DNA from: Rhodothermales bacterium
GTDB lineage: Bacteria > Bacteroidota > Rhodothermia > Rhodothermales > JANQRZ01
Assembly: GCA_039944855.1 (NCBI GenBank)
Contig: JBDUXZ010000031.1
Span: forward strand, 62,001 to 126,000
DNA length: 64,000 bases
Reading direction: 5' to 3'
In this document: positions 52,919 through 59,847 of the stretch, piece after piece
How the letters are laid out: each line of letters opens with the position of its first letter
Numbering within the stretch: position 1 is the first letter of the stretch
Translations under genes and position numbers: made by a program
The notes under the pieces: generated by a model
Told to the model about the DNA's origin: nothing
What the model saw: the letters and a program-made list of their open reading frames with translations, nothing else
Database searches by the model: none

Positions 52919-53962
52919 TCAGGCCGCGGCCGTCGCGTAGTCGTTGGAAGACGCGACGAGCGCGTCGAGCTTGGCGAGGGCGGCGCCGGAGTCGATGCTC
53001 TCGCGGGCGGCGTCGAGGCAGGCGCCGAGCCAGCCGTGGCTGCCGCTCGCGAGGAGGGCGTAGGCGGCGTTGAGGAGGACGATGTCGCGTTGCGGCCCGG
53101 CCTCGCCCTTCAAAATGGAGCGGACGATCTCGGCGTTCTCCTCCGCCGTCCCGCCCGAAAGATCGTCGGCGCGGACCCGGCTCAGTCCGTAGTGCTCGGG
53201 CGTGACGACCTGCTGCATCAGCGTCTGCGCGCCGAAGGGGTCGAGTTCGCTGCCCGTCTGGTAGACCGTCGTCGGGCTTGTGGTGCTCAGCTCGTCGAGG
53301 CCGTCGTGGGCGTAGATGCAGACGACGTGCTCGGAGCCGAGGCGGACGAGGATCTGCGCCATCATCTTCGCCGTGGCGTCGCTGAACGCGCCGACGAGCT
53401 GGCGCTTGACGCCGGCCGGGTTACAGAGCGGGCCGAGGATGTTGAAGAACGTCCGCACGCCGAGCGCGCGCCGCACCGGCATCACGTGCTTGAGCGCGGG
53501 GTGGTAGAGCGGGGCGAAGAGGAACGCGATCCCGGCCTCGCGCAGGCACGCCTCGACGCCGTCTTTCCCGAGCGACGTATCGACACCGAGCGCGGCCAAT
53601 ACGTCCGCCGAGCCGGCGTTCGACGACACCGCCCGGTTGCCGTGCTTCGCCACGACGACGCCCGCGCCGGCCGCGACGAACGACGCGCTCGTCGAGATGT
53701 TGAACGAGCCGGCGTGGTCGCCGCCCGTCCCGCACAGGTCGATGGCCCCCTCGGGCGCCTCGACCGTCACGGCGTACTCGCGCATCACACGCGTGAAGCC
53801 GGTCAGCTCGTCGAGCGTCTCGCCCCGGCTGCGGAGACCGAGCAGGAGCGCGGCGATCTCTTCGGAGGAGGCGTTGCCCTTGAGCAGCAGGTGCATCACG
53901 GCCTCGGCCTGCGACTCGGTGAGGGTGTCGCCTTCGGCGATGATCTGGAGGTATTCGCGCAA
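52919..53962 (-). CDS. trpD: Anthranilate phosphoribosyltransferase
   Basis: 347 residues. Glycine-rich PRPP loop DLCGTGGDHAGSFNISTSASFV, AKHGNRAVSSNAGSADVLAALG, a later FAPLYHPALKHVMPVRRALG and TFFNILGPLCNPAGVKRQ. The start is a TTG at 53962, giving the normal N-terminus (REYLQIIAEGDTLT); no ATG or GTG fits nearby. Stand-alone enzyme, not fused to TrpG. Two hairpin repeats occupy the 69-bp spacer to trpG. Confidence 0.94.
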   Translation of the reverse strand: MREYLQIIAEGDTLTESQAEAVMHLLLKGNASSEEIAALLLGLRSRGETLDELTGFTRVMREYAVTVEAPEGAIDLCGTGGDHAGSFNISTSASFVAAGAGVVVAKHGNRAVSSNAGSADVLAALGVDTSLGKDGVEACLREAGIAFLFAPLYHPALKHVMPVRRALGVRTFFNILGPLCNPAGVKRQLVGAFSDATAKMMAQILVRLGSEHVVCIYAHDGLDELSTTSPTTVYQTGSELDPFGAQTLMQQVVTPEHYGLSRVRADDLSGGTAEENAEIVRSILKGEAGPQRDIVLLNAAYALLASGSHGWLGACLDAARESIDSGAALAKLDALVASSNDYATAAA

Positions 53963-53980
53963 AACGGTGGGGAGGTTGAG

Positions 53981-54010
53981 GTACGGGCGACCGGCCGGTC
54001 GCCCTGTTAC
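53981..54010. repeat. Palindromic repeat between trpG and trpD (first of a pair)
   Basis: GTACGGGCGACCGG and CCGGTCGCCC pair perfectly in the core, ending GTTAC. It overlaps the next copy by five bases. Confidence 0.7.
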
Positions 54011-54034
54011 GGGCAGGCAGGAGACCCGCCCCTA
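54006..54034. repeat. Palindromic repeat between trpG and trpD (second of a pair)
   Basis: GTTACGGGCAGG... with ...CCCGCCCCTAC. The stem is weaker than in other copies but the outer arms fit the family. Confidence 0.5.
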
Positions 54035-54619
54035 CGGAATGGGGGCGAAGGCGTCGACGCGCTGAAGCCAGTTGGCGATGAGCTTCGGGCCCTCGACGGT
54101 CAGCACGCTCTCGGGGTGAAACTGGATGCCTTCGATGGGGAAGGCGCGGTGCCGGAGGCCCATGATGACGCCGTCGTCGGTCTCGGCCGAGACTTCGAGT
54201 TCATCGGGCAGCGTGGTGCGTTCGACGGCGAGCGAGTGGTAGCGCGTGGCGATGAAGTCCTGCGGCACGTCCTCAAACACCGTCTGCCCGTCGTGGTGAA
54301 TCTGGCTCGTCTTGCCGTGCATCAGCGTCGGCGCGTGGACGACGCGCCCGCCGAACACTTCGCCAATCGCCTGGTGTCCGAGGCACACGCCGAGGATGGG
54401 CGTCGTCTCGCCGAACGTGCGGATCAGGTCTTCGGAGATGCCCGCGTCGGCCGGGCGGCCGGGGCCGGGCGAGATGAGGATCGCCCGCGGCGCGAGGTCG
54501 CGCACGTCGTCCACCGTGAGGGCATCGTTACGGACCACGCGGTAGTCGTCCGTCCCCGCACCGACGAGGTGGACGAGGTTATACGTAAACGAGTCGTAGT
54601 TGTCGACGATGAGGATCAC
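54032..54619 (-). CDS. trpG: Anthranilate synthase component II (glutamine amidotransferase)
   Basis: 195 residues, class I amidotransferase supplying ammonia to TrpE. Cys79 in ILGVCLGHQAIGEVFGG is the nucleophile; GIQFHPESVLTVEGP holds the His-x-Glu pair; ILISPGPGRPADAG is the oxyanion region. Start GTG 54619. It may also serve PabB (18124-19914), which lacks its own partner here. It follows trpS after a 151-bp spacer full of repeats. Confidence 0.94.
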   Translation of the reverse strand: MILIVDNYDSFTYNLVHLVGAGTDDYRVVRNDALTVDDVRDLAPRAILISPGPGRPADAGISEDLIRTFGETTPILGVCLGHQAIGEVFGGRVVHAPTLMHGKTSQIHHDGQTVFEDVPQDFIATRYHSLAVERTTLPDELEVSAETDDGVIMGLRHRAFPIEGIQFHPESVLTVEGPKLIANWLQRVDAFAPIP

Positions 54620-54653
54620 AGGCGGTTCAGTCGAGAGCGCTTCAATTCAGATT

Positions 54654-54691
54654 GTCATTGCGAGGAGGCCGCAGGCCGACGCGGCAATCTC
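54654..54691 (+). repeat. REP-like element of the CATTGCGAGGAGG type (direct copy)
   Basis: GTCATTGCGAGGAGG ... GACGCGGCAATCTC, a repeat type known from many bacterial genomes. A second copy lies inverted at 54715-54766. Confidence 0.75.
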
Positions 54692-54714
54692 CCGATTTAG
54701 GCAATCGGTCTGCT

Positions 54715-54766
54715 GAAGCGAGGAGGTTGCCACGTCACTCGGCTACGCCTCGCTCCTCGCAACGAC
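54715..54766 (-). repeat. REP-like element of the GTTGCGAGGAGC type (inverted copy)
   Basis: The minus strand reads GTCGTTGCGAGGAGCG ... GACGTGGCAACCTCCTCGC. It ends 4 bp from the trpS stop codon and faces the copy at 54654. Confidence 0.75.
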
Positions 54767-54770
54767 AGGT

Positions 54771-55991
54771 TTATTGGTCGTCTTGCCATGTAGGTTGCTT
54801 CTCTTCCTCTCGGTCAACGGGCCCAGCAGTGTCCATCGGCTTAGCGGAGTCATCAAAAGACTCTTCCAACACACTCTCTCTGGAAGCTTCTTGGTCCGAA
54901 TGATCTGCTGGAGCACGCTCTGTAGCGTATTCAGAATCTTGGCGCTCAGCTGGGGCAGAGGTCGGTGCAAGCGTCGTGACGAGACCGACGCGCTCGCGGA
55001 CGCGCTCCATCACGTCAGTCGCGCGGGCCTGGGCGCGGAGGGCGCCGTCGCGGAGCACGTCGCGGACGTAGTCACGGCGCTGGTCCAACTCTTTCCGCCG
55101 CTCGCGAGCTTCGGCGAAGTAGGCCGTGATGAGGCCGAGGAGTTCTTTTTTGGCGTGGCCGTAGCCGTAGCCGCCGGCGCGGTACGCCGCCGCGATCTCC
55201 TCGCGCTTCGCGTCATCGGCGAAGAGCTTGAGGAGGGCGAAGACGTTGTCGGCGTCGGGGTCCTTCGGCTCTTCGAGCGGCGTCGAGTCGGTGACGATCG
55301 CCATCACCTTCTTCTTCAGCGCCTTGCCCTCGTCGAAGATGCCGATCGTGTTGCCGTACGACTTCGACATCTTCTGCCCGTCGAGGCCGGGGACGACGGC
55401 AACGTCGTCGAGAATCAGCGGGTCGGGGACGGGGAAGAGCGGGGTGTCCCCGCAGAACTCGGCGTTGAACTTCTGCGCGAGGTCGCGGCTGATCTCGATG
55501 TTCTGCTTCTGGTCCTGCCCGACAGGCACGAGCAGAGGCCGGTCCGGCTGTCCGTAGATCAGGATGTCGGCCGCTTGCAGCACGGGGTACGTGAAGAGCC
55601 CGCCGTTCGCTGTGATGCCCTGCGCGACCTTGTCCTTGTACGACACGCCCTTTTCGAGTTGGCTGACGGGCGTGAGGCAGAGGAGGATCCACGCGAGCTC
55701 TGTCACCTGCGGCACGTCGCTCTGGAGGAAGAGCGCCGCCGCGTCGGGGTCGAACCCGAGCGCGAGGTAGTCGAGCGCTACGTCGAGGCTGTACCGCTCC
55801 AGCGCCGCCGCGTCCCGCACCGTCGTGAGGGCGTGGTAGTTGACGATGAAGTAGAACGCCTCGTGCCGCCGCGCCGGGTCGTTCCCGATCGCGATGTGCT
55901 GGCGGAGCGCGCCGAAGTAGTTGCCGAGGTGGAGTGTCCCCGACGGCTGGATGCCGGAGACGACGACGGCGTCGGAAGGAGAAGCGGGCAT
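54771..55991 (-). CDS. trpS: Tryptophanyl-tRNA synthetase with acidic C-terminal extension
   Basis: Charges tRNA-Trp. 406 residues: class I HIGH-type motif QPSGTLHLGNYFGAL at the N-terminus, QKQNIEISRDLAQKFN and KMSKSYGNTIGIF; the normal enzyme ends near LRAQARATDVMERVRERVGL, about residue 340. A further 65 residues (342-406) are acidic and low in complexity (ESVLEESFDDSAKP, DREEEKQPTWQDDQ) and are encoded by AT-richer DNA ending next to REP elements. Its ATG overlaps the stop of the preceding four-helix gene (ATGA), placing trpS in the trp operon. Confidence 0.94.
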   Translation of the reverse strand: MPASPSDAVVVSGIQPSGTLHLGNYFGALRQHIAIGNDPARRHEAFYFIVNYHALTTVRDAAALERYSLDVALDYLALGFDPDAAALFLQSDVPQVTELAWILLCLTPVSQLEKGVSYKDKVAQGITANGGLFTYPVLQAADILIYGQPDRPLLVPVGQDQKQNIEISRDLAQKFNAEFCGDTPLFPVPDPLILDDVAVVPGLDGQKMSKSYGNTIGIFDEGKALKKKVMAIVTDSTPLEEPKDPDADNVFALLKLFADDAKREEIAAAYRAGGYGYGHAKKELLGLITAYFAEARERRKELDQRRDYVRDVLRDGALRAQARATDVMERVRERVGLVTTLAPTSAPAERQDSEYATERAPADHSDQEASRESVLEESFDDSAKPMDTAGPVDREEEKQPTWQDDQ

Positions 55992-56590
55992 CAGCGCGGC
56001 GGGATATCGATGGCGGGCTGCTTCATCGCGCCGGCGTGGTGCTCGTCGTGCGCGAGGTCGACGGGCGTTTCGGTAGCATCGTCTACCGGCACGGAGGTGG
56101 CGCGCGTCGAGCGGGAGTCGGGCCGGCGCATCCTCGTCACGATGGGGTGGAGCACGCCGAGGCGGGCCTCGCTGCCGGTGACGTTGTTCTCCAGAATCGC
56201 CGTCGTGCGGAGCTGGTGGTGGGCGAGGCCGAGCGTATCGTTGAGCGCGTTGCGGTAGGCCCGCTCCGCGTCGTCGAGCGCGTGGATGATCTCGGCATCG
56301 GTGCCGCCGAGGCGGACGTCGGGGTCGAGGTCGGTGCCGTTGGGCGGCGTGCCGGCGAGGGAGAAAATCGTCTCCTTCAGCTTGGCGAGCTCGGTCCGCG
56401 CGCGGTTCATCACGTCATTGAGACGGTCAGCGAGGCTGCGGTCGCCGAGGTGACGGATGGCGGCATCGTAGGCGTGGAGGAGGTCGTGGTGCCGCCGCAC
56501 GAGCGGCATGAGGGCGTCGACGCTCTCTTCGCGCGTCATCGAGCGGCCGGCGCCGCCGCGGAACATCACGGACTTGACGAGGGGATACAT
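55991..56590 (-). CDS. Hypothetical four-helix protein between trpE and trpS
   Basis: 199 residues from ATG 56590 (MYPLVKSVMFRGGAGRSMTR). Amphipathic helices dominate (ALMPLVRRHHDLLHAYDAAI, LADRLNDVMNRARTELAKLK, IIHALDDAERAYRNALNDTL), as in ferritin-like DUF2383-type bundles; the family link is tentative. The C-terminal 40 residues are charged and probably disordered, ending HDEHHAGAMKQPAID. It sits 22 bp after trpE and overlaps trpS by 4 bp, so it is firmly in the trp operon. Function unknown. Confidence 0.75.
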   Translation of the reverse strand: MYPLVKSVMFRGGAGRSMTREESVDALMPLVRRHHDLLHAYDAAIRHLGDRSLADRLNDVMNRARTELAKLKETIFSLAGTPPNGTDLDPDVRLGGTDAEIIHALDDAERAYRNALNDTLGLAHHQLRTTAILENNVTGSEARLGVLHPIVTRMRRPDSRSTRATSVPVDDATETPVDLAHDEHHAGAMKQPAIDIPPR

Positions 56591-56612
56591 GGCGATGGGG
56601 GTTGGGGGGAGG

Positions 56613-58163
56613 TCAGAGGAGGCCGTCGGCGGCGACGCGCATGGCGTCGAGGAGGGCGCGGGCTTTGGTACGGGTTTCTTCGTATTCGAGGCCGGGGTCG
56701 CTGTCGGCGACGATGCCGGCACCGGCCTGGATGTAGGCGGTCTGCCCACGGATCAGCATCGTGCGAATCGCGATGCACGTGTCCATGTTTCCCGAGAAAT
56801 CGGCGTAGCCGACGGCGCCGGCGTAGACGCCGCGCTTGCCGGTCTCGAGCTCATCGATCAGCTCCATCGCGCGGACCTTCGGCGCGCCCGAAACGGTCCC
56901 GGCGGGGAAGCACGCCGCGAGCACGTCGAAGGTCCGCTGCTCGTCGGCGACTTCGCCGCTCACCGACGAGACGAGGTGCATCACGCGGGCGTAGCGCTCG
57001 ACCGTCGCGTAGCGCTCGACCTCGACGGTCCCGACGCGGCAGGCGCGGCCGAGGTCGTTCCGCCCGAGGTCGACGAGCATGAGGTGCTCGGCCCGTTCTT
57101 TCGGGTCGGCGACGAGTTCGGCTTCGAGCGCCGCATCTTCTTCCGGCGTATCGCCGCGCCGCCGCGTCCCGGCGATGGGGAGGACTTCGGCGCGGCGCGA
57201 TCCTTCGGGTGTTCCCTCGACGCGGACGAGCACTTCGGGCGACGAGCCCGCGAGCTGGAAGCCGTCGAAGTCGAGGAAGAAGAGGTACGGCGAGGGGTTC
57301 ACCTGCCGGAGCGCGCGGTAGAGGTTGAACGGGTCGCCGGCGAACGGGAGCGCGAACCGCTGCGAGAGGACGACCTGGAAGATGTCGCCCTCGACGATGT
57401 GCGTCTTCGCCCGCCGCACCGACGCCTCGAACTCGGCCCGCGTGACGTTCGACTGCGGGTCGCGGTCGCGGAGGGCGACGGGCTCGGGGAGCATGATCGG
57501 CCCCGTCGTGAGCCCGGCTTCGAGGAGGTCGAGCCGGTCGCGGGCGTCGTCCCACGCATACGCGAGGTCGGTGTCGTCGTCGACGAAGACCGTCGCCATG
57601 AGGACGAGCTGGCGGGCGACGTGGTCGAAGGCGGCGACGGTGTCGTAGAACGCCCACAGCGCGTCGGGCACGTCGTCGCCGGGGATCGTGTCGGGCGGCG
57701 CGTTGCCGAGGCGTTCGAGCGAGCGCACCGTGTCGTACCCCATGAACCCGACGGCACCGCCGGTGAAGCGCGGCAGCCCGGGCTGCTTGACCTCTTCATA
57801 GGCGTCGACGAGCCGCGCCATCACCTCGTACACGGTGCCTTTTTCGGGGCGAGGCGGGGCACCGTCGCCCAGCGAGAGGTCGCCGCCACGGCGGACCCAG
57901 ACATCGTCTCCGCGCGCTTCGACGATCTGATACGGCCGCGTGCCGAGGAACGAGTACCGCCCGAGCCGCTCGCCGCCCTCGACGCTTTCGAGCAGGAAGC
58001 TGAACGCGCCGGGCTCGCGGAGCGCGAGGAACGCCGCGACCGGCGTGAGCAGGTCGGCGCTGCGGCGCCGGCAGACGGGCACGGCGAGGAGGCGAGCCTC
58101 GGAGCGGCGCGCGCCGGAGCGGCGGCGATCGGCGATGAGGGAGCGGAAGGTCGGGAAGTCCAT
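56613..58163 (-). CDS. trpE: Anthranilate synthase component I
   Basis: First committed step of tryptophan synthesis (chorismate to anthranilate). 516 residues. The feedback-inhibition motif LLES (57-60) in FSFLLESVEGGERLGRYSFLG marks a Trp-binding site. Chorismate domain: VEGDIFQVVLSQRFALPF, PSPYLFFLDFDGFQLAGSSPE, PIAGTRRRGDTPEEDAALEA, ERAEHLMLVDLGRNDLGRAC and GTVSGAPKVRAMELIDELE. The ATG directly follows the T7 run of a terminator hairpin, and no Shine-Dalgarno is visible between them. Head of the operon, under the attenuator described upstream. Confidence 0.95.
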   Translation of the reverse strand: MDFPTFRSLIADRRRSGARRSEARLLAVPVCRRRSADLLTPVAAFLALREPGAFSFLLESVEGGERLGRYSFLGTRPYQIVEARGDDVWVRRGGDLSLGDGAPPRPEKGTVYEVMARLVDAYEEVKQPGLPRFTGGAVGFMGYDTVRSLERLGNAPPDTIPGDDVPDALWAFYDTVAAFDHVARQLVLMATVFVDDDTDLAYAWDDARDRLDLLEAGLTTGPIMLPEPVALRDRDPQSNVTRAEFEASVRRAKTHIVEGDIFQVVLSQRFALPFAGDPFNLYRALRQVNPSPYLFFLDFDGFQLAGSSPEVLVRVEGTPEGSRRAEVLPIAGTRRRGDTPEEDAALEAELVADPKERAEHLMLVDLGRNDLGRACRVGTVEVERYATVERYARVMHLVSSVSGEVADEQRTFDVLAACFPAGTVSGAPKVRAMELIDELETGKRGVYAGAVGYADFSGNMDTCIAIRTMLIRGQTAYIQAGAGIVADSDPGLEYEETRTKARALLDAMRVAADGLL

Positions 58164-58196
58164 AAAAAAAGCCCACTGCTTGGGAGGGCAGCGGGC
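58164..58196 (-). terminator. Attenuator terminator of the trp operon
   Basis: On the minus strand GCCCGCTGC (58196-58188) pairs with GCAGTGGGC (58179-58171), 9 bp with one G-U pair and an 8-base loop, followed by seven T residues that touch the trpE ATG. This is a textbook intrinsic terminator placed before, not after, a gene. Confidence 0.85.
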
Positions 58197-58221
58197 GGCG
58201 AAGTCGTCGTGCTCGAAAGCG

Positions 58222-58308
58222 TTACGCGACGGCGCACGGGCAGCCCACGGTCCGGGGGGAGATCCACCAGAGCCAGGAATGGGCGGTATGGGCGTGCAGG
58301 CGCGTCAC
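58222..58308 (-). CDS. trpL: Candidate trp leader peptide (TrpL), 28 residues
   Basis: A short frame from GTG 58308 to TAA 58224-58222, directly after an in-frame TGA. Codons 12-15 read Trp-Leu-Trp-Trp (TGG CTC TGG TGG), three Trp in four codons. The stop lies 26 bases before the attenuator stem. GTGGGC (58248-58243), just after the Trp codons, can pair either with GCCCAT upstream (58293-58288 or 58284-58279) or with GCCCGC of the terminator stem, as a classic 1:2 versus 2:3 switch requires. Start codon choice and lack of a good Shine-Dalgarno are the weak points. Confidence 0.75.
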   Translation of the reverse strand: MTRLHAHTAHSWLWWISPRTVGCPCAVA

Positions 58309-58315
58309 GGCTCAA

Positions 58316-58345
58316 AGGATACGCCCGAACGAAGCCGTGATGCAA
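58316..58345 (-). promoter_or_regulatory. Candidate promoter of the trp operon
   Basis: Minus strand: TTGCAT (58345-58340), 18 bp, TATCCT (58321-58316). The start point would be near 58309, almost at the leader GTG, so the leader would be translated from a very short or leaderless 5' end. The whole 241-bp divergent spacer 58164-58404 is taken up by this promoter, leader and attenuator. Confidence 0.35.
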
Positions 58346-58404
58346 CCGCATCTTTTCGCGAGCGGCTCCGAAAGAGGAGGCACCTTCCACCAGCCGCCCG
58401 ACCG

Positions 58405-59712
58405 ATGCATCGTTTGTTTCCTCTCGCGTTGTCGTTGCTCCTCGCCGTGCCCGCCACCGCCCAGACGTCGGAGGACTACGTCCGTGTCCCCTTCAACGTC
58501 TCGCTCTGGCGCGGGGTCAGCCTCGGCGATGCCGTCGCGGGCGATACGAGCCGGCGTGTGCTGCACCACGTCTCGCTAAATCTCCCGCTCGGACAGGCCG
58601 ACCGGCTCGAAGGCGTCGCCGTCGGTGTGTTCGGGACGGTGTACGAGGAGTCGGCGTACGGGCTGCAAGTTGCCGGACTGGGGAACGTGGCGGGGGAGGA
58701 GGCGGAGGCGATTCAGGTCGCCGGGTTGGCGAACGTCGTCGGCAAGCACATGCGCGGGGTGCAGGCGTCGGGCCTCGCGAACGTCGTCGGCGAGCGCATG
58801 AGCGGGGTGCAGGTGTCGGGCTTGGCGAACGTGGTCGGCGAGCGTGGCGGGTTCGTGCAGGCGGCGGGGTTGGCAAACGTCGCGGGAGAGCGGTTCGGAG
58901 GCGTGCAGGCGGCCGGGCTGGCGAACATCACGGGCGACGCGTTCTGGGGCGTGCAAGCGTCGGGGCTGGCGAACATCGCGGGCGAGGAGGCCGTCGGCAT
59001 CCAATCGGCCGGGCTCGCGAACATCGTGGGCGACGAGATGCGCGGGGTGCAGTCGGCGGGCCTCGCGAACGTCACGGGCGATGACATGGTCGGGATTCAG
59101 GGGGCCGTGTTCAACGTCGTCGGCGGGACGCTGCGCGGGGTGCAGGCGGGCGTCGTCAACGTCGCGGCGGAGTCGGCGGGGCTGCAACTCGGTATCGTGA
59201 ACGTGGCGGGCGAGCAGCGCGGGATCCCAGTCGGGCTCTACTCGAGGACGGACGGCGTGCCGGTCCGGCTCGACGTGTGGACGGACGAGACGGCGGCGCT
59301 CCACGTCGGCATCCGGTCGGGAAGCGCGACGGTGGCGAACTACGTCGGCGTCAGCGCGCGACCGTTCAGCGGGGCGGCGTATCGGTGGAGCGTCTTCGCC
59401 GGGCTCGGGGTGGAACGGTCGCTCGGCCCGCGCACGGCGTGGGGGGGCGACGCCTTCGTGCACGGCCTCTTCGCCGAGGACTTCGGCGACGTCGGCGGCG
59501 CGCTCGTCCGCCTCCGCGCGACGCTGACGCAGGCCCTCAGCGACCGCGTCGCCGTCTTCGGCGGCCCCGCCCTCAGCCTCCTCCTCTCCGACGACTTCGA
59601 CGGCGACGGCCTCGCCCCGTTCTCCGTCTACGACGACGTCACCGACGACGGGTTCGTCCGCCTCTGGCCCGGCCTCGAAGCCGGCCTCCGCCTCCGCATC
59701 ACCGACGGCTAA
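58405..59712 (+). CDS. Surface-repeat protein of the LA_2272 type
   Basis: 435 residues. Signal peptide MHRLFPLALSLLLAVPATAQ. From residue 88 a 16-residue unit of the form QxxGLANVxGExxxGV occurs nine times in near-perfect register (88-231), then three shortened copies (15, 14 and 14 residues). The regular G-L-A-N-V rungs suggest a beta-helix or beta-solenoid. A C-terminal domain of about 150 residues (SVFAGLGVERSLGPRTAWGG, FGGPALSLLLSDDFDGDG) looks like a small outer-membrane barrel and ends in a strand-like LRLRI. Divergent from trpE. Confidence 0.8.
   Translation: MHRLFPLALSLLLAVPATAQTSEDYVRVPFNVSLWRGVSLGDAVAGDTSRRVLHHVSLNLPLGQADRLEGVAVGVFGTVYEESAYGLQVAGLGNVAGEEAEAIQVAGLANVVGKHMRGVQASGLANVVGERMSGVQVSGLANVVGERGGFVQAAGLANVAGERFGGVQAAGLANITGDAFWGVQASGLANIAGEEAVGIQSAGLANIVGDEMRGVQSAGLANVTGDDMVGIQGAVFNVVGGTLRGVQAGVVNVAAESAGLQLGIVNVAGEQRGIPVGLYSRTDGVPVRLDVWTDETAALHVGIRSGSATVANYVGVSARPFSGAAYRWSVFAGLGVERSLGPRTAWGGDAFVHGLFAEDFGDVGGALVRLRATLTQALSDRVAVFGGPALSLLLSDDFDGDGLAPFSVYDDVTDDGFVRLWPGLEAGLRLRITDG
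58666..59226 (+). repeat. 48-nt tandem coding repeats
   Basis: Twelve in-frame units encode QxxGLANVxGExxxGV; the first nine are 48 nt each, the last three slightly shorter. They are diverged at the DNA level but in frame, so selected as protein. Confidence 0.85.
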
Positions 59713-59758
59713 TGCCGCTCCCGCCAGCGTTTCTTCTTCGAGCCCAACCCACAAAACA

Positions 59759-59830
59759 AGTCATCCCCGCGCAGGCGGGGACCCAGCGCCGAAGCTAGCC
59801 GGTGGGTCCCCGATCAAGTCGGGGATGACT
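59759..59830. repeat. Cruciform-like repeat of the GTCATCCCCGC type
   Basis: AGTCATCCCC at the left pairs with GGGGATGACT at the right; inside are CCCGC/GCGGG and GGGACCCA/TGGGTCCC stems. It is a dispersed repeat type known from many bacteria and here lies between convergent genes, where it could act as a terminator. Confidence 0.75.
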
Positions 59831-59847
59831 CGCTTATACGGCTGGCC

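Noticed and set aside
58339-58356. GATGC-AACC-GCATC-TTTT on the plus strand as a terminator before the surface-repeat gene
   Set aside because: The stem is only five base pairs and lies between divergent genes, where nothing upstream on that strand needs termination; it overlaps the trp promoter candidate by chance.
58666-59226. Regular 48-nt repeats as a possible CRISPR array
   Set aside because: The repeats are contiguous, in frame and differ between units; there are no unique spacers and no cas genes.
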